Shown here: positions 22,497-34,795 of the stretch, piece after piece
Position numbering within the stretch: position 1 is the first letter of the stretch
Layout of the letters: each line of letters opens with the position of its first letter
Source: Galeruca laticollis
Lineage: Eukaryota > Arthropoda > Insecta > Coleoptera > Chrysomelidae
Assembly (NCBI GenBank): GCA_963921935.1
Contig: OY998175.1
Span: 212,676,655-212,740,654 of the forward strand
Reading direction: 5' to 3'
DNA length: 64,000 bases
The notes under the pieces: model-generated
The model's database searches: none
What the model was told of the DNA's origin: nothing
Seen by the model: only the letters and a program-made list of their open reading frames with translations
Translations under genes and position numbers: made by a program

Positions 22497-23898
22497 ACCG
22501 TTACGTCTACCTATACATTTTTTTGTGGATTTAGATTACAGTGCTGTATGCAAAAAAATATATTTTACAAATTATATTGTATATCTTGCTATAATTACCA
22601 ATTATTTTTCTATTTATAATTTTTTAGTAATTTTATTGAAATCTTATAGATAATAAAACAATTTAAATATTTTATTGACTTTTAATAAATTATATTTTTC
22701 TATTTATTAGTAATTTTTATTAAAGTTTTGTGCACGCTGTATACCATAGTTTTGCTTATATATTCCTGCATCCCTTCCATGGTACTGACACACATACAAA
22801 TACACCCTAACACACACACGAACAAACATTCGTTTAATTTGATTAGAATCTTTATTATCTAGGGTTTTTTAAAGTTTCAACTCTCTTAAAAACCCCAAAA
22901 ATGTACGCCAATGAGGTTGATATTTTGTAAAATAAACATAATTCTAATTAAGACTTTTCAAAATTAAATTTGAATCTGCCACTTTTGTTTATTTTCTTAA
23001 ATATTCAATCCTTTTAAAAATCACTCCAACATCACCAATGAGTTTAATATTTTATGATAAAGAAGATCCTTCTAGTTAACTTACATGAATTTTTTGGATC
23101 GGTTTGCTCATTTTCAATCTTTTTTTTAAATTCTCAAACCACGTAAGTAAATGAATTTAATATTATATATTATAGAAAAAGAGGGCATTGATCTAATAAA
23201 TATGTTTGGTAATTGTTGCTTGAATCTTGATTTTCGACAATTTGTTAAATTTTCGTATCTCCTAAACCCCAAAAATACCTCAATGAATATATTTTGGAAA
23301 ATTAATGATATTGATTTTAAACTTGAACTTAAGATTTAACTATATTTTATCGCTTTTAGTATGAAACATTCGGGATTTTGCATGGTTCTCCAACGCATAG
23401 AATTTCCATTTATTGGGCGTGGCAGAGAGGACGCGGTGGCTTAAATGTTACTCAGCGAAATCTCTGTATCGTCGTCAGTAGCGCCAGTCCATCGCCTGAG
23501 GAAGGTGATACAGCAAGAGCGGGTCACTGATACAAACCTGTTCACCGCGATTTCGCCGGCAACGTGGACGCCTCCACCAGAAGACAACCAACCCCATGTT
23601 CTGCCGAACTTTTCAGTTCGACAGTTCATATACCACACTTGGAAGTGTAAATTGTTTCTCTCGAAACAACTTATATTTATGAAAATAATAAACAGCGTTA
23701 ATCTTGTCTTATTTTAGCCAACAAATAATCAAGCGACACCATCCGAAGAGGGAAGGACATTAGCACCCAGGTAAATATAAAAACTCCTGAAAGCTAATAA
23801 GTCAGGAAACCTTTAACTGGGGAGGCAACTCCCTCTGGCAGTGAGTCCGCTGTCGGTATTAGCTTTCGACCCCATTCCATAATACACCCAATCCCAAA

Positions 23899-25445
23899 AT
23901 GTCCTCCAGACATCGTCGCAGCAGCAGATCTGCAAAAACACCTGCAAAAACACCTTCCAGACCAACCGACCAAGAAATCCAAGAATTCCAACAATTACTA
24001 AACGAAAACAAACAATTTAGACTCGAAACCCAAAAAATCCTCGACGACACTCAGAGAACCCTGGACGCACAATTCCCCCTTCTCTCACCGGTTACTTCCA
24101 GCACCACCTCACACGCTTCCAACAAAACCCACCACTCCTCAACACCTTCCCCTAAGAACCCACCAAACACAACACCACGCTACCTACAAAACACAGACTA
24201 CACAACACCACGCTACCAACGAAACACAGACTATAACCCACAAACCCCAAACACATACTCACAACACAGACAAACCCCATACACATCCTCAAGAAGGTCT
24301 TACGCTTCCTCCGTAAGATCCCAATCCCCAACACCTACACTCACACGACAACCAACTGCCTCCGACGAGGATGGCTTCACCCTCGTCGGTAAAACCAAAA
24401 CCCGACCATCAACACCCGCACCTACCAACATTCCTGCACCAACTCACACCATCAACGACACACCAATTCAAACCCTGAACCTCCGAAACCTCCCAACCCA
24501 ATACGCCACTCAAAAAGCCCTTTTCACCCTACTCAACACCTTCGAACTCCTACACGGCCACGTCCTCTTTCTTAAGGTAAACTTCAACCGCACCGCCCTT
24601 CTCAAAACGTCTTCCCCAAAGTCAGTCTCAACTATTCTGAGACAAATCCATAACTCCACTGGTGACAAAAACATCATCATCAACGTTCTTAACTCAACAG
24701 AACGTCCACCACGTCCAGCCAACAAAACCCTCATACCCACCTACTCTTTTGTCTGCAGGAATGTAGACACCACTGTCAGCCACGAAAAATTTGAAGAAAT
24801 TCTTCACAATAAACAAATCCCCTTTCTCAAAACTTGGCGAATCGTGGCCAAAGCCACCAACAAACCCACTTCGATGCTTCGCATCGTCACCACCTCCGAA
24901 GCCACTACCACCAGGCCCTAACCTCCGGCCTCTCTTTTCACGGCCTTCCACATCGATGCGAGCCATCGAACACAAATCCACTCCTCCCAGTGCCCAAATA
25001 TTGCAGTCGATTCACCCAAACCGGACACTCCTCCGAATCTTGTCGGTCTAAACCGATATGCCCCTCTTGCGGCCAAACAGGCCACCGAACCGAAAATTGC
25101 CCCAAGTCCGGCACTCCTAAATGTACCAATTGCGGTGGTCCACACCCCGCTTTCCACCCTCGCTGCCCCCACAGGCTATCGACACCTAAAACCCCCCAAG
25201 AGACTGCACCAGTCACCCTCGAAAAGCCACCCACACCTTACGACCTCTCAACCGACTCTAAAATCCTCATCGAAATACTCACCGTCACACTCATGAATGC
25301 CATCCCCAACTCGAGAGATGTCATAGCCGAAACACTTCGTCACTTAATTCCTCCCATTTATCGACACAACTGCTCTATAACAAATATAGGCAGGCGTGCT
25401 CACTTTGATTTCACTCCCATCAGGAGTGAAAGCGATCCAAATTGA
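23899..25445 (+). pseudogene. LINE ORF1 (gag-like, zinc knuckles), one frameshift
   Basis: The first block, 23899-24921, starts MSSRHRRSSRSAKTP and is rich in P, T and S. The central part (LNLRNLPTQYATQKALFTLL ... SFVCRNVDTTVSHEKFEEIL) resembles the PRE_C2HC region of Jockey/X-element nucleic-acid-binding proteins. A one-base frameshift near 24912 moves the frame to 24920-25445, which carries three zinc knuckles (CSRFTQTGHSSESC, CPSCGQTGHRTENC, CTNCGGPHPAFHPRC). The product would bind RNA. The long minus-strand open frames opposite it are shadows of C-rich codon use. Confidence 0.85.
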
Positions 25446-26392
25446 TCCGCGAGCTTCATCCACCCCGTCGGTGCCGCAGGTTTTTCACGTTTTTTCCTGT
25501 AGCATAGTGAATTTATTCGCTAGCCAAATGGGCCGACGTACGACGAAGTTTTTGGATTTAAAATTATTATTACTATCGGTACCAGTTACTCATCACAATG
25601 TCTGAAACAATCATTCTAAAACTTTCAAATTCAACATTTTAAGAAATAAACTCAATTACCTAATATTTAAAACAATTTAAACTTTCTCCTTTTCAAAATT
25701 CCACGTTCAGGTACCACACCGCTCATAAACACACCTTTTCAACGAATTCCACGCCTCGAATTCGAGAAAAGCCAGTCGCCACCATCCGAGATCATCTACA
25801 TAGCTTTCAATGTCTCCTAGTCACTTTTCCAACAAATTTCAAATAAACTAAAAATTCCAAAATCCATTCCCAACGCTTCTATCAACTCTCATGACATAGG
25901 AGACACAAACCCCCCCCAAGAAAAATATTTTCATCTTCCAATAATCCAATCACTCACCTCGCTCTATTAACTATCTGCAACACAACGTGGTTCGTCTTAT
26001 TCATTTTTCTACCTTTACCAGACACTTCTTAATTTCCCATTCCGACACCATAAAACCACGTTCGCTCAAAAACATCCAGCTTCGCTGCTGATTGTTCCTG
26101 CCTCTCTCTCCGGTTGATTTCTAGCAAAAACACAACTCACCCACAACACTTAACAAACTATCAATCCCTTACACCTTTTTTTCTCTCAACTTTCCATACA
26201 CTTTTTTAAAAAAAAACTGAATTTTCAGCCCTACCCAAATCTCAAGCCAAGTCAAGACGCGCACTAAACCACCCACAAAAACACCCCCAACCAGCCCTGA
26301 AGAGGAAACGAATCCTATAACAGGGCCTTACCCCAAACAAAAATATACCCAATTAAAAACACTACAAGTCCAAACTTCAAAAAATTCACGAA

Positions 26393-26394
<2 letters not shown>

Positions 26395-26435
<41 letters not shown>
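26395..26435. repeat. (TC)n microsatellite, LINE 3' tail
   Basis: About 20 TC units directly precede the right target duplication, so this is the element's 3' terminal tail rather than an independent microsatellite. Confidence 0.9.
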
Positions 26436-26439
<4 letters not shown>

Positions 26440-26593
26440 TCTCTGTATGCGAGATGAGACATGGGTGACACGCTTTGAAACTGACTACACAACGAGCGGA
26501 TGCGGTGAGCATGCGAAAAATATTCATAGACGCGAGAGGTCCAGAACTGGGCACGACAGTATTGGCGCAAACTATGAAATATATAATTATGGT

Positions 26594-27112
26594 GCATTTT
26601 TGGGTATAATTTGTTCAGTGACTGTTGACCGTGACGTCACATTCTTAGTACCCACTATGCAAATAAATATTACAGTTATGTCAATTCAACATCACATTGT
26701 GATAATGTTCTTCCTTTTTTTCCTCTTGTTTTCATCACATGCACATCGATACAACCGCTTATGCCCAGCTTGTGGCTGTTAACTTTTGTGATGTTTCAAC
26801 TTAACTTCTCAGCAATGTTGAAGCGCTGCCTTTTTACATTACTGTGATCTTACTAGAATTTCTTCAAAAGGATGCCTTTATAACGAACTAAAAACAACAT
26901 TTCTGTTACATTCTGAAATGCCTTTAAACTTCTCGTCAATGTTAATGCCATGTCTAAAGAATAACATCTTATCAATGATCTAAATGCGACATATCAAAAA
27001 CAATACAGTGTATTCTCTTAGATGTTGTATGGACATTACTTAAACCTCTAAATAACATACCTCAAACATTCTAGATGACATCCTATAGATGTTTCTGTGC
27101 CTAATCAGAAAA
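26594..27112. other. Unannotated stretch
   Basis: No feature is recognised. The 111-codon open frame crossing 26447-26782 starts in the R repeat and has no visible domain. Confidence 0.4.
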
Positions 27113-27114
27113 TA

Positions 27115-28088
27115 CAGGGTGAACAACTAAGAACGCCGGCTGTCGGCCATATTTCAAGAAATAATCATGGTACAACTTTAAAAAAAGACCTTCAGGAAAA
27201 TGACCCTGAAAAATCGCTGGAAAATATTTTTGAGTTCCTAAAATATCTGCTATCGGGTGGAATGAACACTTAAAAACATAATACTGTGATTATCTCCAAA
27301 AAAGACATACTAAAGGTATCCTAGAAATACAATTTTTGATATATTGATGAGATTTTGAAAAAATGCAGTTAGGGACTTTTTGTCCTTATTCTTCAAATAA
27401 GGGGTGGGGGAAGGTTCAACCTAAAAAACAAATGTAACACTTTTTTGTTTTTGGCGTAATTTAAGAGTTTTTCCTCTTTAATAATATATATGCTTAACAA
27501 AAATAAGAAAATTGAACAATTTTGTCAACGCTATGTGAAAAAGTCGACAATTTTTCCATTTTCTCGGAAATTTCAAATGTAATGAGATATTTTTTAAGTT
27601 CTGATGAAAAGGGATTTACATTATCAGATATAAAAATTAAAAAAATGCTTCAATTTACATTTGAAACTTCCGAGTGAATACAAAATTATCTAATTTTGTT
27701 ATCCATCTTATTAAAGAGAAAAACTCTTTTAAATGCAGCTAAAATCATTAATATCGGTTAAAAAACGAAAAAGTTATACATTTGTTCATAAAAGTTTGAA
27801 CCTTCCCAACCCATTATTTGAAGAATAATTGCCAAAAATCTCCTTAATTACATTTTTTCATAATCTCTTCAAGATTTCAAAAATAGTATTTTTAGGACAC
27901 CTTTAGTATGCTTTGTTGGAGTATTATGTTTTCGCATGTTCATTCCACCCCTAGCGGATACTTTAGAGACTGCAAAATATTTTCCAGCAATTTTTCAGTA
28001 TCACTTACCTAAAGGTATTTTTTTTGAAAGTTGTACCATGATTCTTTTCTGAGATGTGGCCTACAGTCGTTCTTAGTTGTTCACCCTG
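27115..28088. mobile_element. 974-bp palindromic MITE (mariner-type ends)
   Basis: It starts CAGGGTGAACAACTAAGAACG and ends with the complement CGTTCTTAGTTGTTCACCCTG, flanked by TA on both sides (27113-27114 and 28089-28090). The arms of about 470 bp are inverted copies along their whole length, with divergence; the centre is near 27615 (TTTCAAATGTAA against TTACATTTGAAA). There is no coding capacity. The TA target and CAGGGTG end point to mobilisation by a Tc1/mariner-class enzyme. Confidence 0.88.
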
Positions 28089-28090
28089 TA

Positions 28091-29087
28091 CATTTAAAAT
28101 AAAATAGCAAAAACAGCAATAAAGGATTTAAAACGTTTATTCACTTTTAATGAACAGTACAGTAAATTTGAAAAAAAAGGTACAAAATTAGAAAAAAAAA
28201 TATCTTGTCCAGGAATCCAACCTAGAAAAAATAAAATTGTATAAGCATATTACATAACAAGTGTGGAAAGTGGAAACTATTGAACGCATTCAGTGAAAGC
28301 AAGGAATAAAAAAGGGTATATTAATCTGTAGTTGCCATAATGTAACATACTTTGAAACTGAATTAATAAAGTTTAACGGATACACATACATTACAGCTAG
28401 TTTACAGAAAAATTATTAGAATCGTTTTTTAATAATATTAAAACTAATAAAAATTTTACACCATAAAGATTTTATGAAACTTTACGTTAAATCAACAGAA
28501 ATCCAATCTGATTAAAGAAAATTCTATCGTTTACTTACGATTACTTTTTCTTACGCAAGAGTCCCTGTTTCGAGTGCCTCAACCATTCCATAACGTACAC
28601 TTCAAAATCCTTATCTGTGAAACATTTAAAGGTGTTCTGAACAGCAGCTAATAAAACAATTACCTTAGATCAAATTGTGCCCATGGAGACCTTTGATCGA
28701 TCATCATAAACTACATCAAACTTGATTTTCAGCCAATTGACTGGGACCCATTTTCCACAAGATACATGCGAGGCTCTTCAAAGGAATAACAACATATTTC
28801 ATTTCGAGAAGTGACTTTTCATGATTTACCTTCTATTACATGCCTCACTCCGTTTCGCAGGTAAATTCAGGTGTGCCATGAATATTCATACTTCTTTTCT
28901 GTATAAAATAATATACTATTCTCATCTTGTTATTTTCATCCTGGAACATATTGTATATTAACATCGTGGAATTGTGAAACTAAGCATTATTAATACACTG
29001 TATAAAAAAACTACTTATGAAGAAGAGATATGAACACATTATCAAGTTAAATGAGTTTATAATTAATTGTATCCAATAGCTGTGTTT
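28091..29087. other. AT-rich stretch with a possible coding relic
   Basis: The minus strand at about 28630-28552 reads TDKDFEVYVMEWLRHSKQ followed by GLLRKKK and a stop. It looks protein-like but is too short to assign. The upstream part (28700-28780) has KWVPVNWLKIKFDVVYDD in one frame, then a stop. It may be a decayed exon of an unknown gene or element. Confidence 0.25.
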
Positions 29088-29336
29088 CTACAATAATAAA
29101 TAATTGATTTCTGTTTGTTGACTGGAACATTCAGTGCCATAAGTTACATATTCTTCAACTAGATTAAAATAGGTACCATTGTAAGGGACATTTACAGCTT
29201 TTTTTATTGTATTAATGTTAAAATTTTCTAAACCTGTAATACTATATTGATGGCTATGACTGCTAATACAAAAACTAGAACTAGAGATACTCCATTCAAT
29301 ATTTTTTGTACTGTTTAATACAATGTCTGTATCACA
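29088..29336 (-). pseudogene. Unrecognised 82-codon relic, possibly secreted
   Basis: The frame is open without an ATG and includes two N-glycosylation sequons (NST, NGT) and four cysteines. Just upstream, at 29513-29379, another open piece contains CNRVDIIINNKTCSYVG with a third sequon (NKT), separated by stops. Together they look like the remains of a glycosylated extracellular or envelope-like protein. I do not recognise the family, and coincidence in AT-rich DNA is possible. Confidence 0.25.
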
Positions 29337-29513
29337 CTATCTGAAATAGTTATTCCCCTTTCTTTACATAATTACCAACTATTTGTTTTTTATTTTATTT
29401 ATGTAAGTAGCTTCAGAAACATCTTGAACATTGAAAATATTTTCTTCTAGATTCAAATCTCTGCCAACATATGAGCATGTTTTATTATTAATAATAATAT
29501 CTACCCTATTGCA

Positions 29514-30026
29514 ATATTAAGTTTTTTGTGGGGTATAATGCATATCTAGGATTTGAAATATTGTGAATCGTTTTTAAAATATACTTACTAACTAAAATAT
29601 TTTATTAAAAGTTGAAAAACCCCTTATTTTCTAAAATCTATTATATAATGTTAGTGTACAATTCCGCCACCTGAAATTTCAATGTACAATAGCCGATTAA
29701 AGTATTGATTGAGTATTAAGTTTTAATAATCATGATTTTGGAATAGGTACTTACCGATAACAGCTGCTGTTCGTCCATTATAACGAGAATTATAATTAAG
29801 CATAGAAACTGAAGCTAAGTAGGAACTAACGAAAACGAAGACCACTTTATTCAAGTACTTGCAAAAAATGTGCTTCCTGCAAATAAAATATAACACAAAA
29901 CCACGGACTTGGGATAAGTCCGTGCACAAAACTGAACACCATCCGCCATTTCATGCTTGTCATTTGTTTCCACAGATAATTAGCACAGCCTAATGCTGTG
30001 TCTTTGCCTATATGCTGTGTAATTAC
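29514..30026. other. Unannotated AT-rich stretch
   Basis: No supported feature is seen. Short minus-strand frames between 29723 and 30035 have no recognisable domain. Confidence 0.3.
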
Positions 30027-30471
30027 CCTGTCCAAGCTAGCGAGACGAGCGAGTGGTTATTACCGGCGGCAAAGAATACACCTGCCGGCGGTAATATCAA
30101 CAAATGTCAAAATACGTCACGGTTATACTGGTCGCTTTGATATAGCGGTATTTACCAATGTCTTTATCTACTTTCTGTACGATCTAGAGGATTTGTTTAC
30201 ATACATTTTCGCTGTTTTGAATTGTTTTTCAGTGTTCATTCTCGTTTTCCCATTTAGAAACTTAAGAATTTCAGTTTTATTGATTGTGCCATAAACAAAT
30301 GTCAAATATCATATCTGTCAACCGCTATAACTCTGCCCTCCCGACAGGGTTACTGGTGGTTTTAACCGTGACGTAATTTGACATCAAACGATCACGGAAC
30401 GGTTAATACCAATCCTCGCTAGGACGGTCCGGTATTTACTTTTGGTATTAACCAACCCTCGCTTGCACAGG
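30027..30471. mobile_element. Putative 445-bp MITE
   Basis: The left end CCTGTCCAAGC(TA)GCGAG and the right end, read on the other strand (CCTGTGCAAGCGAGGG), form imperfect inverted termini. Inner inverted matches include GGTTATTACCGG with its counterpart near 30430, ACGTCACGGTTA with TAACCGTGACG, and TTGACAT-type motifs. There is no coding frame with a known domain. No clear target duplication was found. Confidence 0.55.
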
Positions 30472-32565
30472 CTAATAGTTCGTTCGTCAGTTCCTCTTCT
30501 TTTTTCTTATTTTTTTAATGTTACTGTGATGTTTAATATGAAATATTACTGAGAGTTTTATGAACTAACATCGTAAAGACGTTATCACACGAACTTACTA
30601 AAAATTATTTCGAAAGATGTGAAAGTAACTGCAATATGTGATCATCTTAGAAACATGTTAATTTTACAGTAACGTTATGTATGTGATATTAGTGAGAAGT
30701 GTACAAATTAACATCGTATGAATGTTTCCTATAGGAAGTTGCTAAAAAGAAGTTCATAGGATGTGTATGTAACTGCGAATTCAAGTATTATTGTGTATAT
30801 CGAAAATATGTTTTATTTACATGACATGGATGTTAATAGAGTTGGTAATAAAATTAAGACATCTCGGAGATATCTTATTAACGTTTTAAATAAACATCAC
30901 GAAAAGTCTCTAAAAAGAACATCACAAAAAATACTTGTTATGTTTCTTGTTTAGTGGGTAGTATATGCTGATTATATACAGGGTTATGAAAAAATTTATA
31001 AACATCGAATTTTCGAAATTTTGATTGAAATTATACTTCTTGGATGGGAGCTGAAGAATTCTGTAAGATCTATTTGACGGGCTTAACAAAATAAAAATTT
31101 CAAATATCGTATTATTTGGGAGTTTTAAAAATAGTAGATATTATACGATTTTCATAAGAATCTGTAATAGAGGTCTTCGGTCACGACGAATCCATTTTTT
31201 TTCAAATAGTTTACCTGAAGAAATTTCATGAAATATTTCTTAATTTTTTGATAATGAGAATATCGAAAAACGAATAGCAGAAATGGATTCCTCGTATCAA
31301 AATACGTAGTATTAGATACTTTTTCCCAAACATTTACTGCATATCAAAAAATTGTAGTAGCTACTTGCTTGAAAGAACTGAAATTGGTGAAAATCGAAAG
31401 AGAAGCGTTCATACTATTATAAAAAAATACAACAACTTTCCATCTATATTACAAACCAAGTTATAACACATCAAAGTTGAAATTTTGTGTGCGAAATGTC
31501 AATTTCATAGGGTTTGGAATAAAATTAAAAAAAAAATTTAGATTCCGATGATATTTTGCTATTATGGTTTTTTTTTGATTTGAGGATTCGAAGAAATTGA
31601 TCAGTTGTTTGAAAAAAAATGATATCGAGCGAAAAGTTGAGGAAATTTTAAGTAAATGGGATTTTCCAGAAAACTATACATCGAAAACTGACATATTTTT
31701 TGAATTCTACGACACGAAAAACATATTATTGTATAATTTTTCTCATACGTTCACTGAAAACCAAAATTTTTAATTCATTGACCGGGGAAGCAACATTTTT
31801 GGAATTTTTTTGACATGCTTTCATAAAAAATTCAATATTTATGAAACTATGGAAGGTGTCGTTTTCATTCTTACACCATTTAATTGAGGATGCATCTCAA
31901 TTACTGATTATATTTAGTTTCTTCCATTTAATATTTGTAGGTTGGTAAAAACCGAAGGATATAAAAAAATATGGCAATTTTCCACCGATATTTCAAACCG
32001 AGTTATAAAACACTAAAGTTGAAATTTTTATAGCAACATTCTCATTTCTAAGGGTCCCTATGGATTATAAATCGAAAAACAAAATTTTGATTCTGATTTC
32101 CATGAAATTTTGCATAGGGGGATTTTTGATACGGGGAATCCAAAAAATTGGTCAGTTGTTCGAAACATAAATTAGTTGAGGTTGAAAATTCAGGAAAATG
32201 ATTGAAAATGAAATTTTATGGAAAACTATATATCTAAATCAAAAACTGATTTTGATTCGATGATTGCAGCTAAAGTCGTCATGATAGCGACTTATATTTT
32301 ATACTGCTTACATATGTCAGTTATTGTAATAAATCGTAATCATGACGCAAAGCAATCTCTAAAAAGTTGGTCTCCATATGGGCTGTTTTTACCCACGTAA
32401 GGAATTGTCTATATTAAATCGGCTTCGCTAGAAGCCATCAACTTTAAAAATATTATTAAAATATTTCTAGTCTATTTGCTATAAAAATAAATAGGTAACA
32501 AAATAAATAGGTAACGCAACCTATGAATTTTGAGATAATTACCTATACGCTCTTATCATTTAGTA
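30472..32565. other. AT-rich sequence with a diverged internal duplication
   Basis: Blocks at about 31432-31690 and 31970-32240 are diverged direct copies (shared words include CAAACC(A/G)AGTTATAA, AAAGTTGAAATTTT and ATTG(A/G)TCAGTTGTT), offset by about 540 bp. The region starts near a CAGGGTTATG motif at 30980. No coding gene is recognised. Confidence 0.45.
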
Positions 32566-32569
32566 TTAA

Positions 32570-34793
32570 CCCGGCATCACCCAGGTGGGGTCTACCGCGC
32601 CACCCGTAAACTTAATTATGTTGTAACTTTTGTTTTCTATCAGGTATGTTATTATGGTTGCATATAGCTTCCTAAAATATGAATATGAAGACGGACGATA
32701 TGCGCTTTTAGTGTTGACTTGGCCAGCAATAGAGAAACATCGCGATACATTGAGTCGAGGTTTGACATACCCCACCTGGGTTGTAACGTATATAGTATTA
32801 ACATTTTGAATTTGAAACATTTTCGTTGCAAAACTGTAAGTGTACACAGTAAGGTGAGTGTTAATATAAGTTAAAAATATACCATTTACAATAATGTAAT
32901 TTAATTTACAGCATGTCCCATTATGAAAAAGAGCAAGCAAAACTTATGGCGCTTTGGGAGGAATGCAAGGATGATGAGGAGGAATTTCCAGACTCTGAAG
33001 ATGGTGATGAAATAGATCACGTAAGTGTCAACAGTAATCATTCTGATAGTGAAATGATAGAAAATGATACCGAAAATGCCGAGGAAGAAGTAACTGATCA
33101 CAGAGGTAAATATTATATGGGTAAAGACGCTATTACAAAATGGCTCAAGCATTGTAGCAATAAAAGAGTACAAACTAGGGCAGAAAACATAATTACAAAA
33201 TTACCAGGATGTAAACCCAATGCTAAAGGTGCGAAAACTCCCTTGGATTGCTGGCTATTGTTTTTTGACTCAACAATTCTTGATGGCATTACACATTGCA
33301 CAAATATTATGATAGCCAAAAAAGCTGTGGGCTATAAAGATAAAGAGTACTGTGGAAATACCAATATAACTTAAATAAAGGCTTTATTTGGTATCCTGTA
33401 CCTTGCTGGTGTATACAAAAACAGCCATCGGAATTTAAAAGACCTGTGGAGGACAAATGGAACAGGCGTTGATATATTTCGTACAGTAATGGCTTTCAAT
33501 AGAGTTATGTTTTTACTTCAGTGTTTACGCTTTGACAACGTCGACAATCGACAAGAACGCTTGAAAATAGATAAACTTGCAGCTATCCGGGGTGTGTTCG
33601 AGAAGTTTGTTTCAAACTGCCAACAAGCGTACACTCCGGGTGAATATTTAACAATCGATGAAAAGTTAGAGTCTTTTCGAGGTCGCTGCGCTTTCCGCCA
33701 GTATATTCCCAATAAGCCAGCTAAATATGGAATAAAAATACAAGCAATGGTGGATTATCGTACATTTTATGTGCTAAACATGGAAGTTTATGCAGGAACT
33801 CAGCCAGATGGGGTTTATCAATTGAGTAACAAACCTGTAGATATTGTGCAAAGATTGGTAGCACCAATTTCTGGTAGTAATCGAAACATCACCTTCGACA
33901 ACTGGTGTACTTCCTATGAGCTGGTAACTATTTTACGTGAAAGTCATAATTTAACGTCGGTGGGAACCCTTAGGAAAAACAAGCGGGAGATACCAAAAAC
34001 GCTCTTAGAAGTAAAGCAAAGACAATCTACAAGTTCAATGTTTGGATTCCAGAAACATACTACAATGGTATCATATGTGCCTAAAAAGGGTAAAAATGTG
34101 ATTTTACTTTCTTCTCTTCATCATGATGACATGATCGATGAATCGACAGGGGATAAAAATCTACCAGAAATTATTAGCTTTTAAAATTTTACCAAGGGAG
34201 GCGTAGATGTCGTCGATGAATTGTCAGGAAGTTATAGTGTCGCTCGAAATTGCAGAAGATGAGAATATTTTTCTCTCTAATTAATAGTCAAGCCATTTAT
34301 AGAGCTAACACTAACGAATATTTCAAGAAGCGTCGACTTTTTTGGAGGAGCTAGGTCTGGCTTTGGTAGAACCAACTATGCAACTTAGAAAAAATAATCC
34401 CCGACTGACCAGAGAACTTCGATCGAAAATAGTTAACATGTTAGGTGAAACACAATCACCTCCACGTAAAATACAAAGAACAGGACGCGGTAGATGTCGA
34501 GAGTGCCCCAGAAACAAAGATAGAAAATCAAAATATTCCTGTGAACAGTGCGGAACATTTTTGTGTTTAGAACACATGCATTTTTTGTGTCAAACTTGCA
34601 GGCAAACTGTATGACGCCCCTTTTCAATATTTTTCTTCTGTCTACCACACCAATTTAATTTGTTTTAGAGTGAACATTTCTGTTACAATTTTTACGGTTT
34701 CTTTTTATTTTTATGAATAATTTTTGTAGTTTGTTTTTTTTATAATGAAAGTCAGGTGATGATGCACAAAATTTTCACCTGGGTGATGCCGGG
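32570..34793 (+). mobile_element. piggyBac-type DNA transposon, degenerate
   Basis: The left end CCCGGCATCACCCAGGTG follows TTAA (32566-32569). The right end CACCTGGGTGATGCCGGG (34776-34793) is its perfect 18-bp complement. The right-hand TTAA is found not here but at 36772-36775, because a MULE inserted across the junction. The element carries a plus-strand transposase with several stops. Confidence 0.92.
32913..34614 (+). pseudogene. piggyBac transposase, broken
   Basis: The start MSHYEKEQAKLMALWEE opens an acidic N-terminus. An in-frame TAA at 33372 interrupts the dimerisation/insertion region (NIT*IKALFGILYLAGV). The 33489-34184 block has the first catalytic aspartate in LTIDEKLESFRGRC and the second in ITFDNWCTSYEL. 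After a stop at 34182 the third is in GGVDVVDELSG. A further break lies near 34257. The end carries a cysteine-rich PHD-like finger (CRECPRNKDRKSKYSCEQC ... CLEHMHFLCQTC) and a stop at 34614. All three catalytic residues are kept, but the frame is not translatable. Confidence 0.9.
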
Positions 34794-34795
34794 TT

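Larger units (their letters stand above)
23470..26436 (+). mobile_element. ORF1-only non-LTR retrotransposon with (TC)n tail
   Basis: A 12-bp duplication AAATCTCTGTAT (23458-23469 and 26437-26448) frames the insertion within repeat R. The interior is strikingly C-rich on the plus strand, unlike its AT-rich surroundings. It carries a 5' UTR, one gag-like ORF (23899-25445) and about 950 bp with no reverse transcriptase, and ends in (TC)n at 26395-26435. It is most likely an internally deleted or 3'-UTR-only copy of a Jockey/I-like LINE moved in trans. Confidence 0.8.
22497..26593. repeat. Repeat R, copy B, split by a LINE
   Basis: The stretch 22497-23469 repeats copy A from 19762 in the same orientation, with small indels. 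After the LINE insertion (23470-26436) the match continues at 26449 (GCGAGATGAGACATGG...) and ends near 26593 at ...ATTATGGTGC, beyond which A and B differ. It is a direct neighbour of copy A with no spacer. Confidence 0.78.

Noticed and set aside
24152..25234. Long minus-strand open frames opposite the C-rich LINE ORF1
   Set aside because: They are shadows of C-rich codon use; the plus strand holds the zinc knuckles.
32913..34614. Domesticated piggyBac host gene
   Set aside because: Perfect TIRs, the TTAA and several stops mark it as an ordinary decayed transposon.
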